A stretch of DNA of 64,000 bases from Ischnura elegans (taxonomy: Eukaryota; Arthropoda; Insecta; Odonata; Coenagrionidae): assembly GCF_921293095.1 (NCBI RefSeq), contig NC_060247.1, positions 112,487,111 through 112,551,110 of the forward strand, written 5' to 3'. Position numbers and translations under genes: made by a program. Below the pieces are notes generated by a model, which had not been told where the DNA came from, made no database searches, and was given only the letters and a program-made list of their open reading frames with translations. This document shows, one piece after another, positions 20,269-32,157 of the stretch (positions are counted from its first letter, which is position 1; every line of letters starts with the position of its first letter).

Positions 20269-20925
20269 TAATGTATATTCCTAGACCAAGAGAGTATGGG
20301 AGGGAATATGATGTATGCAAGTGATGGCAGCTGTCAAAATTTAGATATTGCCATTTATTGATGCTTTTTATGCATAGTGATATATTTTTTGCTTCTTATT
20401 AAAAAGGGGGATACATACATCAAGAAATCTGATGTTCTTGGAAGATGAATAGGAAGTGAAGTTGGTGGAAGAGGAGGGAGGAGATGACGGAATCCATATT
20501 ATGTGGACAGAGGAGGAAGGTAACATTAATTAACATATCTGACCCAGTGGGTGGGTTTGACAAGGAGGCCAAGAAATTGGTTGGCAAAGGAAAGACTGAT
20601 TCGACTTCCCGTAGCATACTCTTGAATTTGCTGTTGAGACAGTTATTAAAAATTGAGAAGTTTTGAGTAAAGATAAATTCTGAGAGATCTACTAGGTGTT
20701 AGGCCCTCGCGGTCCATCAAGGATGGCAACGCGAGGGAGAAAGGACTTCCAAGAAGCCACAACCGGTTGAGAGCCTCAAACCTGCGCTAAAGCCGCGCAA
20801 AGCGGTATGTGAAATATTTCAAACCCTGCCGCATGAACGGCGGTGAAATATACAAGAATTGCCATGAGAAAAAATTCTGGTGTTACCTAGGCAGTTTGTT
20901 CAATTTCAACTCCTTGGACTCACAA
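20269..20925. other. Unassigned sequence
   Basis: A plus-strand open stretch (about 20450-20660) reads DPVGGFDKEAKKLVGKGKTD but matches no family I know. A moderately GC-rich patch at 20700-20860 (CCTCGCGG and later AAGCCGCGCAAAGCGG) has no assigned role. Confidence 0.3.
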
Positions 20926-20929
20926 CATC

Positions 20930-21270
20930 AGCACTATTTTTTATCTCCATGAGCTCTCTTGAATTTTGTTTTGTTTCTGGTCTTCCATTGAAAACAGCTA
21001 ACCATCTGTAGCCATAAAATGGTCATGACTGAGTTTCAAAGCTAGTTCCTCCGACTTCTTTATTAACATTGGACTGCTGGCGCATACCCTTCATCTGCTC
21101 AAAATGGAAAACCTTTGACTTAAAGCGTCCTCGACATCTGGATCCTCACCTTGACATTTGCGTTTCAGAGATGGTTCTTACTTTCCAATGTGGCTCCAAT
21201 CTTCTATCAGTTTATCCTGTTGCTGCAATAGATGAGCTCTCATAGATTTCAGCACTCCAGTTATATCAGC
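20930..21270 (-). pseudogene. Tigger/pogo-type transposase DNA-binding relic (CENP-B-like HTH)
   Basis: Minus-strand pieces in several frames read ADITGVLKSMRAHL, KRKCQGEDPDVEDALSQRF, then MLIKKSEELALKL and FMATDGWL. This order matches the N-terminal psq and CENP-B-type helix-turn-helix of Tigger/jerky transposases, including the A-[ST]-DGWL motif. Frameshifts and stops are frequent, and no DDE core was recognised nearby. Confidence 0.65.
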
Positions 21271-21487
21271 AAAACGGCAATGACTGGATTGGGGATAATC
21301 TTTAATTTTGTCCAGTATAGCAATAAGACTAAATTGAAGGAGGGAAATGTTAAAAACCCGTATTCTAACTCTTTAATTTCATCACTCGTTAAAAGTCTAT
21401 GTCGCTGACACATGGCCCAATAAAGCAGCATGCTGTCCCAACTAAGTTTAGGACACTTTAGGATATTCTTCTATTTGGTTCTGTTCT

Positions 21488-21688
21488 TCAAGATCCAGTT
21501 ACTTGGGGCAGCCGCTTAATTGGGGTCAATAGCCTCTGCTTGTACCCTGGTGGCATCAGCAGGGACCTCAGAGCCTGGGCAATGACCTCAGTTAGGTGGC
21601 TGTCCTTCTTGGTGGTGCTTAAAACTAAAAGCTCCGCCACATTAACATACACTGGCACAGCCAAAAAGGATCCTAGCTTTTCCATCAT
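21488..21688 (-). other. Unrecognised minus-strand ORF remnant (66 codons)
   Basis: Reads MMEKLGSFLAVPVYVNVAELL, then TEVIAQALRSLLMPPGYKQR and PIKRLP. It has balanced protein-like composition and runs toward the Tigger-like relic on the same strand, with SWDSMLLYWAMCQRHRLLTSDEI in the gap. It may belong to the same repeat or to a captured gene fragment. Confidence 0.3.
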
Positions 21689-21822
21689 TTCTACATGGGT
21701 AACTCTCTACTCATAAAATGCTATAACTAGAAACTGAAGAAAATGACTGCCATCTAAAAACTTTACAGCTTGGAATAAATTACGTACATTATCTACCATG
21801 GAAACTATCTTGCAGTGGAATT

Positions 21823-22485
21823 CAAGTTGGTTTAGGAAGAATAAAAATACAATGGGACATTTGGGACCTAAATCGAAAGATTATTGCTCCTGGAGTACGC
21901 ATTTCACGCTCTTAGATTTTCGAATGGCGATATCTATTTTTCGCGATTAAATGAAAAGTGAAAATTTTCAAGCGTGTGAATATGCGACAGCTATGTGGGA
22001 ATGATGGGAAAAGTATGTGTGGCATATTTCTGGTTCCCGCTGCCACCCTGTGAGGTGACCTTGAGGCGAGGCTTGAGCGCTGATACGACGCAGGCTGCTA
22101 GCAGGTAGCAGTGTACCCTACTAGCAGGTAGCGCTTGGCTTAAATATGGATAATTACTACCTTATCAAACGAATTAAACTTTCCGACATCAGACAAGTTT
22201 AATGTGTGATTATTAAGAGATGATTCCCTGAGCTCTGTGAATCATGCATGCATTGGTAATCTCAGACCATGTAAAGCTCCTATCCTCTCGTGTAGAAACT
22301 AAGTCCCGGTGACGTCACGGTGCCAATCTGGCCTTTTTCAAATGAGGTTAAAATTGACCATTGCCATTCGTTTAAACTGGGATTTCTAAAACCAAATAAT
22401 TTGTATATTATGAACACCCTATACGTGGGTAATGAATAGCAATCAATGCATTTCATTTTCTTTGATGAAGGAAACTACCCTATTG
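21823..22485 (-). mobile_element. CAATAGGG-type inverted-repeat element, copy 1
   Basis: The right end is the inverse of CAATAGGGTAGTTTCCTTC; the left end is a decayed copy. Body blocks (CCTAAATCGAAAG, CTCCTGGAGTACG, TTTTTCGCGATTAAATGAAA, GTGACGTCACGG) match 34899-35569 in opposite orientation, and the lengths agree (663 and 671 bp). It is non-coding; the superfamily is unresolved because I found no clear target duplication. Confidence 0.75.
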
Positions 22486-22500
22486 AATGTAAGAATGTTG

Positions 22501-22691
22501 CTGGCCTCGCTGGTGGCTGGGTAAGGTCCTTGCCTGCAGAACAGAAGGTTGCAGGTTCAAATCCCACCTGGGTAAATTACCCCCCTCCAGGACATTGTTG
22601 TTTGTTTACGTTAAATTGCTAACATGTTAATAACCCCAATGTAAAAGGTCGCACAGATCTGTTTTCGGTGGTATGGAAATAAATAAATAAG
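22501..22691 (+). mobile_element. tRNA-derived SINE
   Basis: The head carries a pol III A box TGGCTGGGTAAGG (22514-22526) and a B box GGTTCAAATCC (22554-22564). A unique body and an AAATAAATAAATAAG tail follow. It abuts the CAATAGGG element. Confidence 0.85.
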
Positions 22692-23014
22692 AAGGAAGTA
22701 ATGCATAGATTTTTTTTTCATTAAAGCATTCTAGTGGTGACGGTTGGTTTGCATGAGCATTTGCAGATGAACCCAGCTGTCTCTCATCCCATCGTGGACA
22801 TCCCTCATTGACCCTCTTACTGCTGTCCTTCCTTCTGGGGTACTGGCGACAAATGTGGAGGGTATTTTCATAAAATGTAGTGACTAGAAAAAAAAGCAAT
22901 GCAAAGCTATTTTATTACATATCCATAAGCAGTTTTTTTTTATCATTGAGGTTAAACTAGTTAATATTGACAAAATATTTTTAAGCTTACTGAAATAAAA
23001 TACCTACATCAAAG

Positions 23015-23200
23015 TAATAATAATAATAATAATAATATATTTATTTGCCCAGCGATTGAGTTACAAGGTTTGTACACAATATAAGGCACGTCATGAATAA
23101 TAATAGTAGAAACTATTTACAAAGAAGACAGCATTCCAAACAAAGCAAAAATTAGCACTGATCAAAAATACACATAAAAAGGGATCAGCTAAAACCTCAT
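23015..23200 (-). mobile_element. LINE 3' end with (TAA)n tail
   Basis: A (TAA)n microsatellite (23015-23038) is followed by ATATTTATTTGCCCAGCGATT and AAGGTTTGTACACAATATAA, read as the 3' UTR and tail of a minus-strand non-LTR element. A similar arrangement occurs at 52837-52930. Family assignment is tentative. Confidence 0.45.
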
Positions 23201-23857
23201 TGCCAATATAATTCAGCTAATTAAACAAAAGAATCTTTCAACTGTCTTTAAGAGTCACAACATATTAAGTTATTCCAAATTAAATAATGTACAACGTAAG
23301 AGTCGATATATCGGCTCGCCACACTTTTCCTCCAAGTGGCAAAAGCCAACATATCGGCCCACCACACTAAAAGGGTAAATTCATAAGAAAGCCTACTCCC
23401 ATTCTTTCATCTTTAACTCCTATTCTCTGCCTCTCCTTACCTTGCCTACATTGCATTCTTCCCTCCAACAGTCATAGGAAGAGTTCTGCGGTTTCCCACT
23501 ATAGTAGGTCCCTATAGGTCCATGTTTTAATGGGCACCCATATTTTATGGGCAAGGGCCTCAAAACATCGGCGCCAATGGACCAATGGAAAAACCTATGT
23601 ACCCAGTGGGAAGTCCCAGAAGTCTTTCTACTATTAATTAGCTGGGAAACCCTGAGATCATTTGTTCTTCCGGCATGGTTTTTATCATCCTACCCCCACA
23701 CAGTTCTCACTCCATCCAAACTCTCTCCGTCTCTCTCCCTACTCCATCTGTCTATTACCCAGGATATCCCTGACCAAGAGCTCACCTTTATGAGAATAAA
23801 GAACGAATGGTAAACTTCCACATTGTTTTATTTAAATGAACACCGACCCATACACAT

Positions 23858-23895
23858 CCACATGTTTCGACACAGAGTGTCATTATCAAGGTCCT
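23858..23895 (-). repeat. GAAAC-type retroelement terminal motif
   Basis: On the minus strand: TTGATAATGACAC, a TCT loop, GTGTCGAAACATG, a perfect 5-bp stem directly followed by GAAAC. Same layout as 16327-16373, 62103-62129 and 62538-62563. Probably the edge of a Penelope-like or similar element. Confidence 0.4.
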
Positions 23896-24212
23896 GATAA
23901 TGACACTATAGAGAGTAACTTAATTCACATTTCCACCAAGTATCGCAGGACACTGTTACTTGTGTGCTCACCTTTATATCAACTTCCTCCCTTCTAAATT
24001 CACTCCCTCCTTCCATCAATCCTTTTTACTTGTCATGTAAGAATTTCATCGTACAAACTTTGTCCCATCCATAGAGCTTATGGTCCCATCTGTCTTCTAA
24101 TCGAATGTTTTCCTTTCTCTACAGGTTAATGCTTTGATAGTTTTTATTATTATTATTGTGTTTTATCTAATCCATTATGTATTAAAATTTCCCTGCAAAT
24201 TGGCATCACTAT

Positions 24213-26506
24213 TTAACACTTTCAGTGCGGATGACACATATATATATATGCCATGAAGGCTTTTCCACTCAGGCGGAAGACATAAATGTATGTCTTCGGT
24301 AGTTCATTTTTCCGCTGGTCAATGGGGTGCTCCGAGCATGCCTAGCGTTACTTTTTCACCCTCCTGCAGTTTGGGAGTGACCTTACACCATTGCGGAAGT
24401 GTCCGTTTCTAGTTCTACGTGTTCCTTCATTTTTAGTGTTTTTTTGTTTACTTAAGTACTATTTTTGGAACAACTTGGCAGGTTGGGATTTTTCTTTTCA
24501 TTTCCTTCACCTCTTTTCCATTATTCTTATCGTAAATATCCCATCATGTCTTACAAATGGATTATTTTTTTAAATTTGTTTTTTTTACCTTCTTTTTTAA
24601 TTTATTTATATTTTATGTGCTATCACTAAAATTAAGATTAGGCTAACTTTTTCATTAAAGATATTTATCCCCGTTTCATAATCACTACGTTATAAAAAAA
24701 TGATCTTAGTGCGGTGCTTCAGTTAATTATGTTACATTTGAATTTCTTTCTCTAGGAACTTCTTTTATTATTGCAAATTACACTTATCCTGGGTGATTTT
24801 TTTGGGTCTTTTTCCTACTTTTACGGTACATATTCTCATTCGTTTCTCTAGGTCAATTACCAATCCTCTATTCATTTGGATTTTATCTCATTTTCTGAGT
24901 TATTCATATGTCTTGGGGTTAATTGCAGATTTTCTTCCTTTTCATAAAAAATAACATATTCATCGCGTATGCAACACTGCATTACATTATGTACAGTATT
25001 GGTTTGTATTTTTTTTACTCATGTATTTGTTTCCTTAGCTTTGTAAATGAAATTGCGGAAATGAATAGATAAACTCAGAGGCATTTTAAGCATTACGGCA
25101 TTTAACCATTATTTATTCCCTTGAAATAGTATTTTTATCTTATTTTTTAATTTAATAATATCTTATGTGCAACCACAAGAATTGTGATCAGACTTAGTTT
25201 TTGTTAATAACATGTATTCCCGTCGCCAAACTCACTATTTTATTCCAAAATGTTTCCATGCGGTCCATAAGGTCTATTTTATACTTTATTAATAATTTTT
25301 TAAATCATTATTGCAAATTACGTTTTTTTTACATATTTTGGTTTTTTTTCCTAATTTTATGGCATATTTTCTCAGTCATTGCTCCATATCAATTACTTGT
25401 CCTCTGTTCATTATGGTGTTTTCATTTTGTAGGTCATTAATACGGTCTGGTGTTAGGTACAGATACAGCCTTACTTTTCATAAAAACTAACATATTAATC
25501 ACATATGCTACACTCCATTACACAAATTGTACTATTTTCCTGGATAATTTTTAAGGCTCAAGGTTGGAGTCCCTCCCTACCAGCGGCACTCCCATGGATT
25601 ATTTCAACTTGCAAATGATATTTTCTTTGAAATAATCCTCTCGTAGACGGAGAAAAATGCAAAAAGCATTTTTCTCCGAAATCCTTCACCAAGGGCCTTC
25701 ACTGAGGGCATAATGGGTTGGAAGCCGTTCGGCAGGGAGAACTGGAAACTTGGCTAGCCTTCTTCTCCACATAGGCGCAATTAGGGTTAACACGATTTAT
25801 AACGATTGGAGGAGGTCAGAGTTAGTGCGAGTACAGATATTCGGGGATAAAATGTGCTGTGATAGGTTTTTAGGAATGATGCAGGCTCTTTATTTCTCCG
25901 CTAACCGTGAAGGCATCCGTAGGACAGTGACTACGATTTGCCCAGAATGTGAAGGTCAACCAGGGCTCTGTCTGAGGCCTTGCTTTCAAATATATCATAA
26001 AAATTTGTAAGAATTTTTATTGAAATGTTTCAATTTTGCAATAACCCTGAGGTAACATAGATTTGCTTTGATTAAAAAAAATGTGTATTCCAAAAATTTA
26101 TATTTTTCTTGCCGTTCATTGTGTGTTCTACTTCTGCGACTTGAAAAATTTAAATCTACGGCCTTTGAAACAAAAAAATTACTCATAAAGACTAATTCCA
26201 AGATATGTTCGTCATTAACCTAAGGCATCAACGGTAGAAGAAGTATTATCAACGGAAATATTAAAAGTTTCCTCCTTCATAAAAGTAAAAATTGCATGTG
26301 TGTAATGCAGGTTGCGTGAATTGTCAATTACTGGTGACGGGTGGCATACATGTATGTCATTAACGTTTTTTTCAAATTGCATGAAATAGAAACAAAAAAA
26401 ATTGCAAATTCTGTCGTATTACTTCCAACACCACCGCTAAGAAGGAAAATCACCCATCCGTCATTGGAGGTTACGGCGAAAATATCATCCGCATTGAATG
26501 TGTTAA
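24213..26506 (+). mobile_element. piggyBac-like element, 2.3 kb, internally deleted
   Basis: TTAA at 24213-24216 and 26503-26506 with inverted ends CACTTTCAGTGCGGATGA and the inverse of CACATTCAATGCGGATGA. Near-palindromes containing ACATAAATGTATGT and ATACATGTATG lie just inside the two ends. A ~400-bp segment is present twice in tandem (24590-25005 and 25140-25536). Only a stub of transposase remains. Confidence 0.85.
25750..26010 (+). pseudogene. piggyBac transposase stub, N-terminal core joined to C-terminus
   Basis: An 86-codon frame goes from FLGMMQALYFS, typical of the region before the first catalytic Asp, straight to the Cys-rich tail CPECEGQPGLCLRPCFQIYH. All three catalytic aspartates are absent, which indicates an in-frame internal deletion. 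Confidence 0.75.
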
Positions 26507-26527
26507 ACAAATGAAATAAAAAATAAA

Positions 26528-27450
26528 TAAACTCTCTCTCTCTCCACCATATCTCAACCAGGAACTTTTTCTTCTCGCCCACCATACTCAGCACTCTTCC
26601 TCTCCATCCACTTCACCTTCTCCATTCTCTTCCACACCCTCATCTCGAATGCTTTTAGCCTCATCTCGTCTTCTATCCTCAATGTCCACTTCTCCGTACC
26701 ATAAAGTGCTACACTCCAGATGATACTGTTTACCAGTCTTTTCTTTTAATTCTTCTAAAATGATCCTCTCATCAGCTCTTTCCTGCTCATGAATGCCTTC
26801 TTTGCAGGCACAATTCTCATCTGATGTCCAGACTGCTATGTTTGTTCCCCTCTAATGTGCTGCCCAAATCCTTGAACTAATCTATATGCTAGTGGCATAG
26901 CGAGGGGGGCCCGGAGGGTTCAGACCCCCCAAAATATAAATCACACTTGCTTTGCATCACAAAAGGAAACAAAATATTGAAATATGTATCATGAAATTAC
27001 AAAATATTTCTTTTAAAATGAAGTTTTTTTCGATTTTGAAAAGTTTTAAAATTAGTTTAAATCCTCTACTTATGTTAGTACCCTGTTTTTAAAAAATTTC
27101 CCAGCGTCCCCCGGTTTCGGCCCCCCCCCCCTATAAAAAAAATTCCTGTGTAGGCCACTGCTATTTGCTCAAGTTTGCAACCACCTACATTTATCTTAAA
27201 CCATACATTCCTTCCTTGCAATGTTTTACAAAACCGCATACCTTTGGTCTTTATGTGATTTTTCTTCATGTCATATTCCTGCCACCATTTAGCTAAAGCA
27301 TCAACCAGTGCCTGTAACCAACTGAGCAATAATTGTGCGGACATCAATTGAACCTCAGCGATTAAAACATCAACCCTTCAACTTTAACTCCTGCCTCTAT
27401 CTTAAACCGTGCCTCCCTTAATATTTCCTCTGAATACATACATGTTAAAT
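26528..27450 (-). mobile_element. LINE reverse-transcriptase relic interrupted by a MITE
   Basis: Minus strand carries LVDALAKWWQEYDMKKNHIKTKGM (end of the RT palm and following strand) and, further on, typical pieces of the region that follows (CVWSVALYGTEKW-like; KRMRKVKWMERK-like). The frame is broken. A MITE (26889-27160) splits it. Confidence 0.75.
26889..27160 (-). mobile_element. hAT-like MITE, family B, copy 1
   Basis: Ends AGTGGCATAGCGAGG and the inverse of CAGTGGCCTACACAGG, with G-runs inside both ends. Flanks CTATATGCT and CTATTTGCT (8 of 9 identical) look like a target duplication within LINE sequence. Body blocks (AAAAACAGGG, GTAGAGGATTTAAA-like, TTTTGTTTCC) match 45028-45307. 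Confidence 0.75.
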
Positions 27451-27537
27451 ACCTTAAGCAATAGTGGACACCTCTATGTCACACTCATACCAATGCTTGC
27501 CCAACCTCGCTTTGTCGTTCCTACCCTCACTTGAGCA

Positions 27538-28246
27538 CAAGGGCATAACCAGGATCAAAACCAGGGGGAGGAAGCCATGGTCGTTTTAGTTGTAACATTT
27601 TAGAGTGGAAAAGTTGAATGAAACCAACATTTTAAGAAAGGGCATAGCTGATTAAGAGGGTGAAAAGTCCCTCCTCCGGGATTTTTCCTGTACTCAGGGC
27701 ATACAATTTGGGATCAAATAGGACTAACCTCACACTTCCAGCCCGCAAGAGGCCCATTAGGGCCGGCTAAACTCGAAAATACGATTTTCACTGTTTTTTA
27801 GATATCTCGGACTAGAAAACATATTTTTCGATGCTGTTTTCGGCATTTGAAAGCTTTTTTAATAGAGCAGATGTCCACTTGTTTTCAAGAATTCCAGCGA
27901 TGAAAGGAGAAATAGCGTCGATTTGAAAATTTCTAACACGTGTTTTTATAAAATATTTTCGAGAGGGCCACAAAGAAAAACTGTTTTCCGGGGGTTTTTG
28001 AATATATTTCGGCTAGTGCATTGGAAAAATAATTTAGGTGGTGGAACATCGCGAAAAAAATTAAATAGGTTATTTTGACCATTTTGTGCTGTTTTTTTCT
28101 GTCCTAACACCCGTTTCATATCATCTCACATATATTTCGTACTCTCACGAACGCCCACACTCATACTGATTGCAATGTCCACCACAGGGACATTTTGTGT
28201 GGACAGGACAGTTTTCAGAGATACCTCCCCCTTGGCTACGCCACTG
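27538..28246. other. Fragments of MITE-like elements
   Basis: A family C-like left end (CAAGGGCATAACCAGG at 27538) is followed by unassigned AT-rich sequence. The inverse of CAGTGGCGTAGCCAAGGGGG ends at 28246. I could not pair these ends by a target duplication. Confidence 0.35.
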
Positions 28247-28689
28247 CCTGGTGGCATTCGCTAATACTATCATACTTTGAAAAATGAATATTTTCGCAAG
28301 GCACGAATAAAAAATACTCCTGTATTCGAATAATAGATGTTCTTCTTTCATTCCCAGCCAGAAAATTCCGAAATTTGATAACTCGCATTATTCGCTCAGT
28401 GGTTAAAACAAGGTCGTAAGGTTCTTGGTCAGAGGAGAGGTACCCCTGGGCCAGTCGTCTTCTAAGCGAATATATCACGGGAAGAAGGCATATGCAAAAA
28501 AATTTCGGTGGGAGCTGTAGCCCCCCAACCTTCCTTGCCCGATCGTCGAGTCTCGTCGGGCTCTTGGCTCATCCCAAGCTGGGCAAAGACTTTTTAGTAA
28601 AAACTTAGTGGCCCACCCCCAATTTATTCCCTTTTCGCCGTATGATTCGAAATTTTCTCCCAAAAGAAAATCCGTTTCCAAAAGCCTGA

Positions 28690-29110
28690 ATCACACGATC
28701 ACTTTTCCCGTCCCTCAGAGTGATACCTCCAGCGATAGCTTTTCGGGGGCCAAGAAAGAGATCGCTCGACTCATCATTTTCTGAATCACACGGTCATTCC
28801 GCCATCCCTTTTTCCATCGCTTTGCTTTCTCCGTTGCTTTCCGTATTTGTAATTGTTATCCAATTAATAACCAAACTTCGCGTTAGAATCGCTTTTAGTG
28901 GTCATGGGTTCTGAATGGCTGAAAGCCGTTGCCAGCGATGGTTTCAGTGAAGGACAAAGGGGCGTTCCGAGTGATGATAAAAGGGATGGGATTTCCATCC
29001 CTTGAGCCATCGCGGAAAATGATAACGCGAAACAGTCATTTTTTCCGCCATCATTGGAACGATTGCTGCAGTGGTGTCATGGTGCCGGAACGCGCCCGAA
29101 CGCCGATCCG
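28690..29110. repeat. Sequence with internal direct and inverted repeats
   Basis: TGAATCACACGATCA and TGAATCACACGGTCAT occur in tandem (28687, 28783). GGGATGGGATTTCCATCCC at 28984 is a short hairpin, and CGCGGAAAATGATAACGCG follows. It looks like degraded MITE sequence of unknown class. Confidence 0.35.
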
Positions 29111-29320
29111 GCACTGTTTAACAAAAGGCGTAATAGTTAAATAACACTTTTATCAATTTTGTTGCCTCAAATTTTTAATACAAGCATTCGTAACTAATAT
29201 AATTATTTTGCAATAAAATGTAAACAATAACTCGTAATTAAAAAACACTCGGAGTAACATTTCACTAATTTCTAAAAAAATGTCAAGGAAAGTGCGTTCC
29301 TGCACTGCTAATTTTTCCAC

Positions 29321-29650
29321 GACGTCAGAGCTGTAGTTGGGCCAGTACGGCGTACCCCCTAAAATCAAAACTCGTAAGAGGCGTACCGGTTAAACTGCCT
29401 TTTTAAATCTGTAAAAAATTGCCCTACTGTAAATTTTTCAATGGATTTCAGACAGAAAAATCGGAAATGATTATTTACTTGTTCAGAGTTATCTCGTGGC
29501 ACAACTTGGAACTAATATAAGAGTTGGAGTTTGACATTTCAATCGCGGCTGGATGTACAATGTGTACATTGTACATGCTCAGCTGCTGGCAAATTTTGGT
29601 GGGTACCGCCAAAAGTTTTTCCCAACTACAGCACTGCATGACGTCACTGG
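29321..29650. mobile_element. Candidate MITE with GACGTCA/CTGTAGTTGGG ends
   Basis: The left end GACGTCAGAGCTGTAGTTGGG (29321-29341) and the inverse of GTGACGTCATGCAGTGCTG plus TAGTTGGG at the right end (to 29649) share two blocks. GGCGTACCC and GGCGGTACCC lie inside each end. A near-palindrome ATGTACAATGTGTACATTG lies between. No clear target duplication was seen. Confidence 0.5.
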
Positions 29651-29655
29651 ATTGC

Positions 29656-31320
29656 TATCGATCGAGTGATGTCGATTTTTACTTCCGATCGAGAGATATC
29701 GATCGAAGTGATAATCCAAGTCATTTGCATGTGTTTCTGAGGACTGGAAAAGTGGCTTTTGAGAGCATTATTTTTATTCCGTTTGCGATTGCCAATGGTA
29801 GTCGGATGCGCAGAAGTGTTGAAGTGAAAGGGATTGTTTGAAATGCTGTTCAAAGGAGGACAAAGATTTATTGAGCAACGAAAGTGTTTCAAAACTGAAC
29901 ATTTTTTTGTCAAAGTCACGTATGGTGTTCTCGATCTAATAGGTTTAAATGCTTTAAGTATTGTGATCCTTTTGTTTTCCAGCATCGCAATAATTATAAT
30001 TTTTTGAACACTTTTATTAATCGATGAAGAGATCACAGACACAACCTTTTTACGATTTTAAGGAATACTTTTTATCGCAGTGTTTGGGCGGACCGGTGCA
30101 ATCATTCGCGGGACAGTAAATTAAAAGGTTGGTATCACAAACAAAAACTTTGAATGCGCATTTCAATGTAAACTGGGTAGCGATTGGCTTAAGATGGAAG
30201 AATTACAGATGGGTCTGCGGAAAAGCCAGTGTTTATCAAATTAAAAATGAATTGGATTGAAACAGATTGAAATTTGGATGCATGGAGGTTCTTCAAGCAA
30301 AATAATTATTACCAGCTCGGAATTGAAAACGTCTTCTGCAAATTTTTCCTTCGCGTGTACCTAATCGATATTCAACTGCGTTCATGACAATGGCATAGCC
30401 GTCCGTCCGCCCTACGACGCAAGTTGCGACAGTGAAAAAATTTTGGGGAAAAATATATAAATATTCGAGGAATGGATTTTTAGAATACATACCGTACTTT
30501 TTAGGGGGGGGGCATGTAACATCATTGGGGGTGCGGTGGGCATCCCTGCACCTTGGAAACTGATTTTGTACTTCGCCTAGTGACAAAATGGATAAACTAT
30601 TCATTGTGTATTTATTATATAGTAGCTATGTATTGTGCAGTGTAAATCCAAGACTTCTAGCATAGAGTAAGTGTATAAGTACTTACTCTATGCTATGTCA
30701 TTCCTCATAATTTGTTGCGCTAAATCCTATCGGTAAAGTACTGCGGAGAAGCTGACAATTCGTCGAGCGTGTTGAGGGAAGATTTTCTGATGAAATAGTG
30801 GAATATAGGTGCTAATTCGCGCTCGCCAGGTCGCTTCTTGAATACGCAGCGAGAAAGTGATATCCGGCGCAGAATACACCCCATACGAACGTTTGCCAGT
30901 GATAATGTTACATTTTCCCAGATAATCAGTTCTTTAATTTATTTTAAAGAATCTCTAAGTAATACTGCCCTTGTCACTTGTTTCCTCCCATATTGAACGA
31001 ATTAATTGTGTTTTTTATTTGTCAGTAGGAATTGTTAATGCTAACGTCAACTCGAAAAAGTTCATCTACAACTACATACTAACGCGCAAGTCACCTCAAT
31101 TCACGTGTGGTGGGAGGTTCAGACACCTCCAGTTAACCTGCAATCTTTTCGAAGAAAATAGTTTTTTTTATTGGTGTACATTAGTTTGCATACAATCCGT
31201 TACAACCCAATGCATTTGTGATTTAAAAACCACTGACTTTTCCACCGGCTAATCTGCAGTTCCTCTAGCTTAAGCCAAAGATTCAAAGCATGCAAATTTG
31301 GCGTTCAATTAAGCCAAAGT
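29656..31320. other. Intergenic, no gene seen
   Basis: Short frames only. A 19-bp inverted repeat of ATAGAGTAAGTG/CACTTACTCTAT type lies at 30662-30693, and a G-run at 30504-30512. Confidence 0.4.
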
Positions 31321-31324
31321 CACA

Positions 31325-31893
31325 CGATAGTTTTTCCGTCTGTTTCGAGAGATGTCATCAGATATCATAGCAGAAAAATTATCGTTTCATTTTCCGCGAG
31401 AGATTTTACGGCCTGATTTCGACTTAACAGTCATCACGAATGGTCTCCATACCCTGCAAAATAGAAGAACCATAAACGATCTGCTATTTCTGCATGATGT
31501 CATTAATAAGGGCCTATGTTATGAATTGCTTAAGGAAATAAAAATAATAGTACCAAATGTTAATAGCCGGTTCAAAAGAACATTTTACATATCTAAGGTT
31601 AAAACAAATTATTGTTCCAATACGCCAATACGAAGGATCTGTGTACTATATAACAAAAACTTCAATGATTTAGACCTGTATCAAAAGAAAAACTGCTTTT
31701 TAAAAGATGTTAAGAATATGTTTCGCGACTGTGATAGTATTTAGTTAATATTTTTACCATTTGTTATCATGATTGTTACTTTTTTGTGGCTGTGACCAAT
31801 TTATTTTCTATCTTTTGTAGTTATAATCATGTATTGTTCGCTCTATAATTATGTACATGTTGGGCGAACATTAAAAATAATAAATAAATAAAT
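31325..31893 (+). mobile_element. 5'-truncated LINE 3' end with intact ORF tail
   Basis: The frame 31352-31744 (130 residues) contains LQNRRTINDLLFLHDVINKG, NSRFKRTFYISKVKTNYCSN and TPIRRICVLYNKNF, the C-terminal domain that follows the RT in many non-LTR elements. About 115 bp of 3' UTR and an AATAAATAAATAAAT tail follow, as expected for a target-primed insertion. It is better preserved than other LINE pieces here. Confidence 0.8.
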
Positions 31894-31939
31894 CACATCC
31901 TTTTAATTTTCGGGAGAAATACGAATTCCTGCACCTATC

Positions 31940-32157
31940 CGTTCGGCAATATATTCCTGTTATTTTATGGGTTCCGTCGGACTTGGAAATATAGTACGGT
32001 TCTCCGAATCGATCTGAAAGATGTCTTTTCTGTAATGCTCAAGCAATATGAGCTGAGCACGTGGACTCCGAGCCTGAAGCGGCTCCCAGCCTTGATCATT
32101 AAAAAGCTGTTCAGCGCAGTCTATTCGCTCGTTGTATCTCTTCGCTCGTAACCCCAT
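31940..32157 (-). mobile_element. LINE RT C-terminal relic
   Basis: Minus strand reads CAEQLFNDQGWEPLQARSPRAQ then DIFQIDSENRTIF, a match to the GWEPLETRR block of CR1/L2/jockey-group ORFs. Truncated at both sides. Confidence 0.65.
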
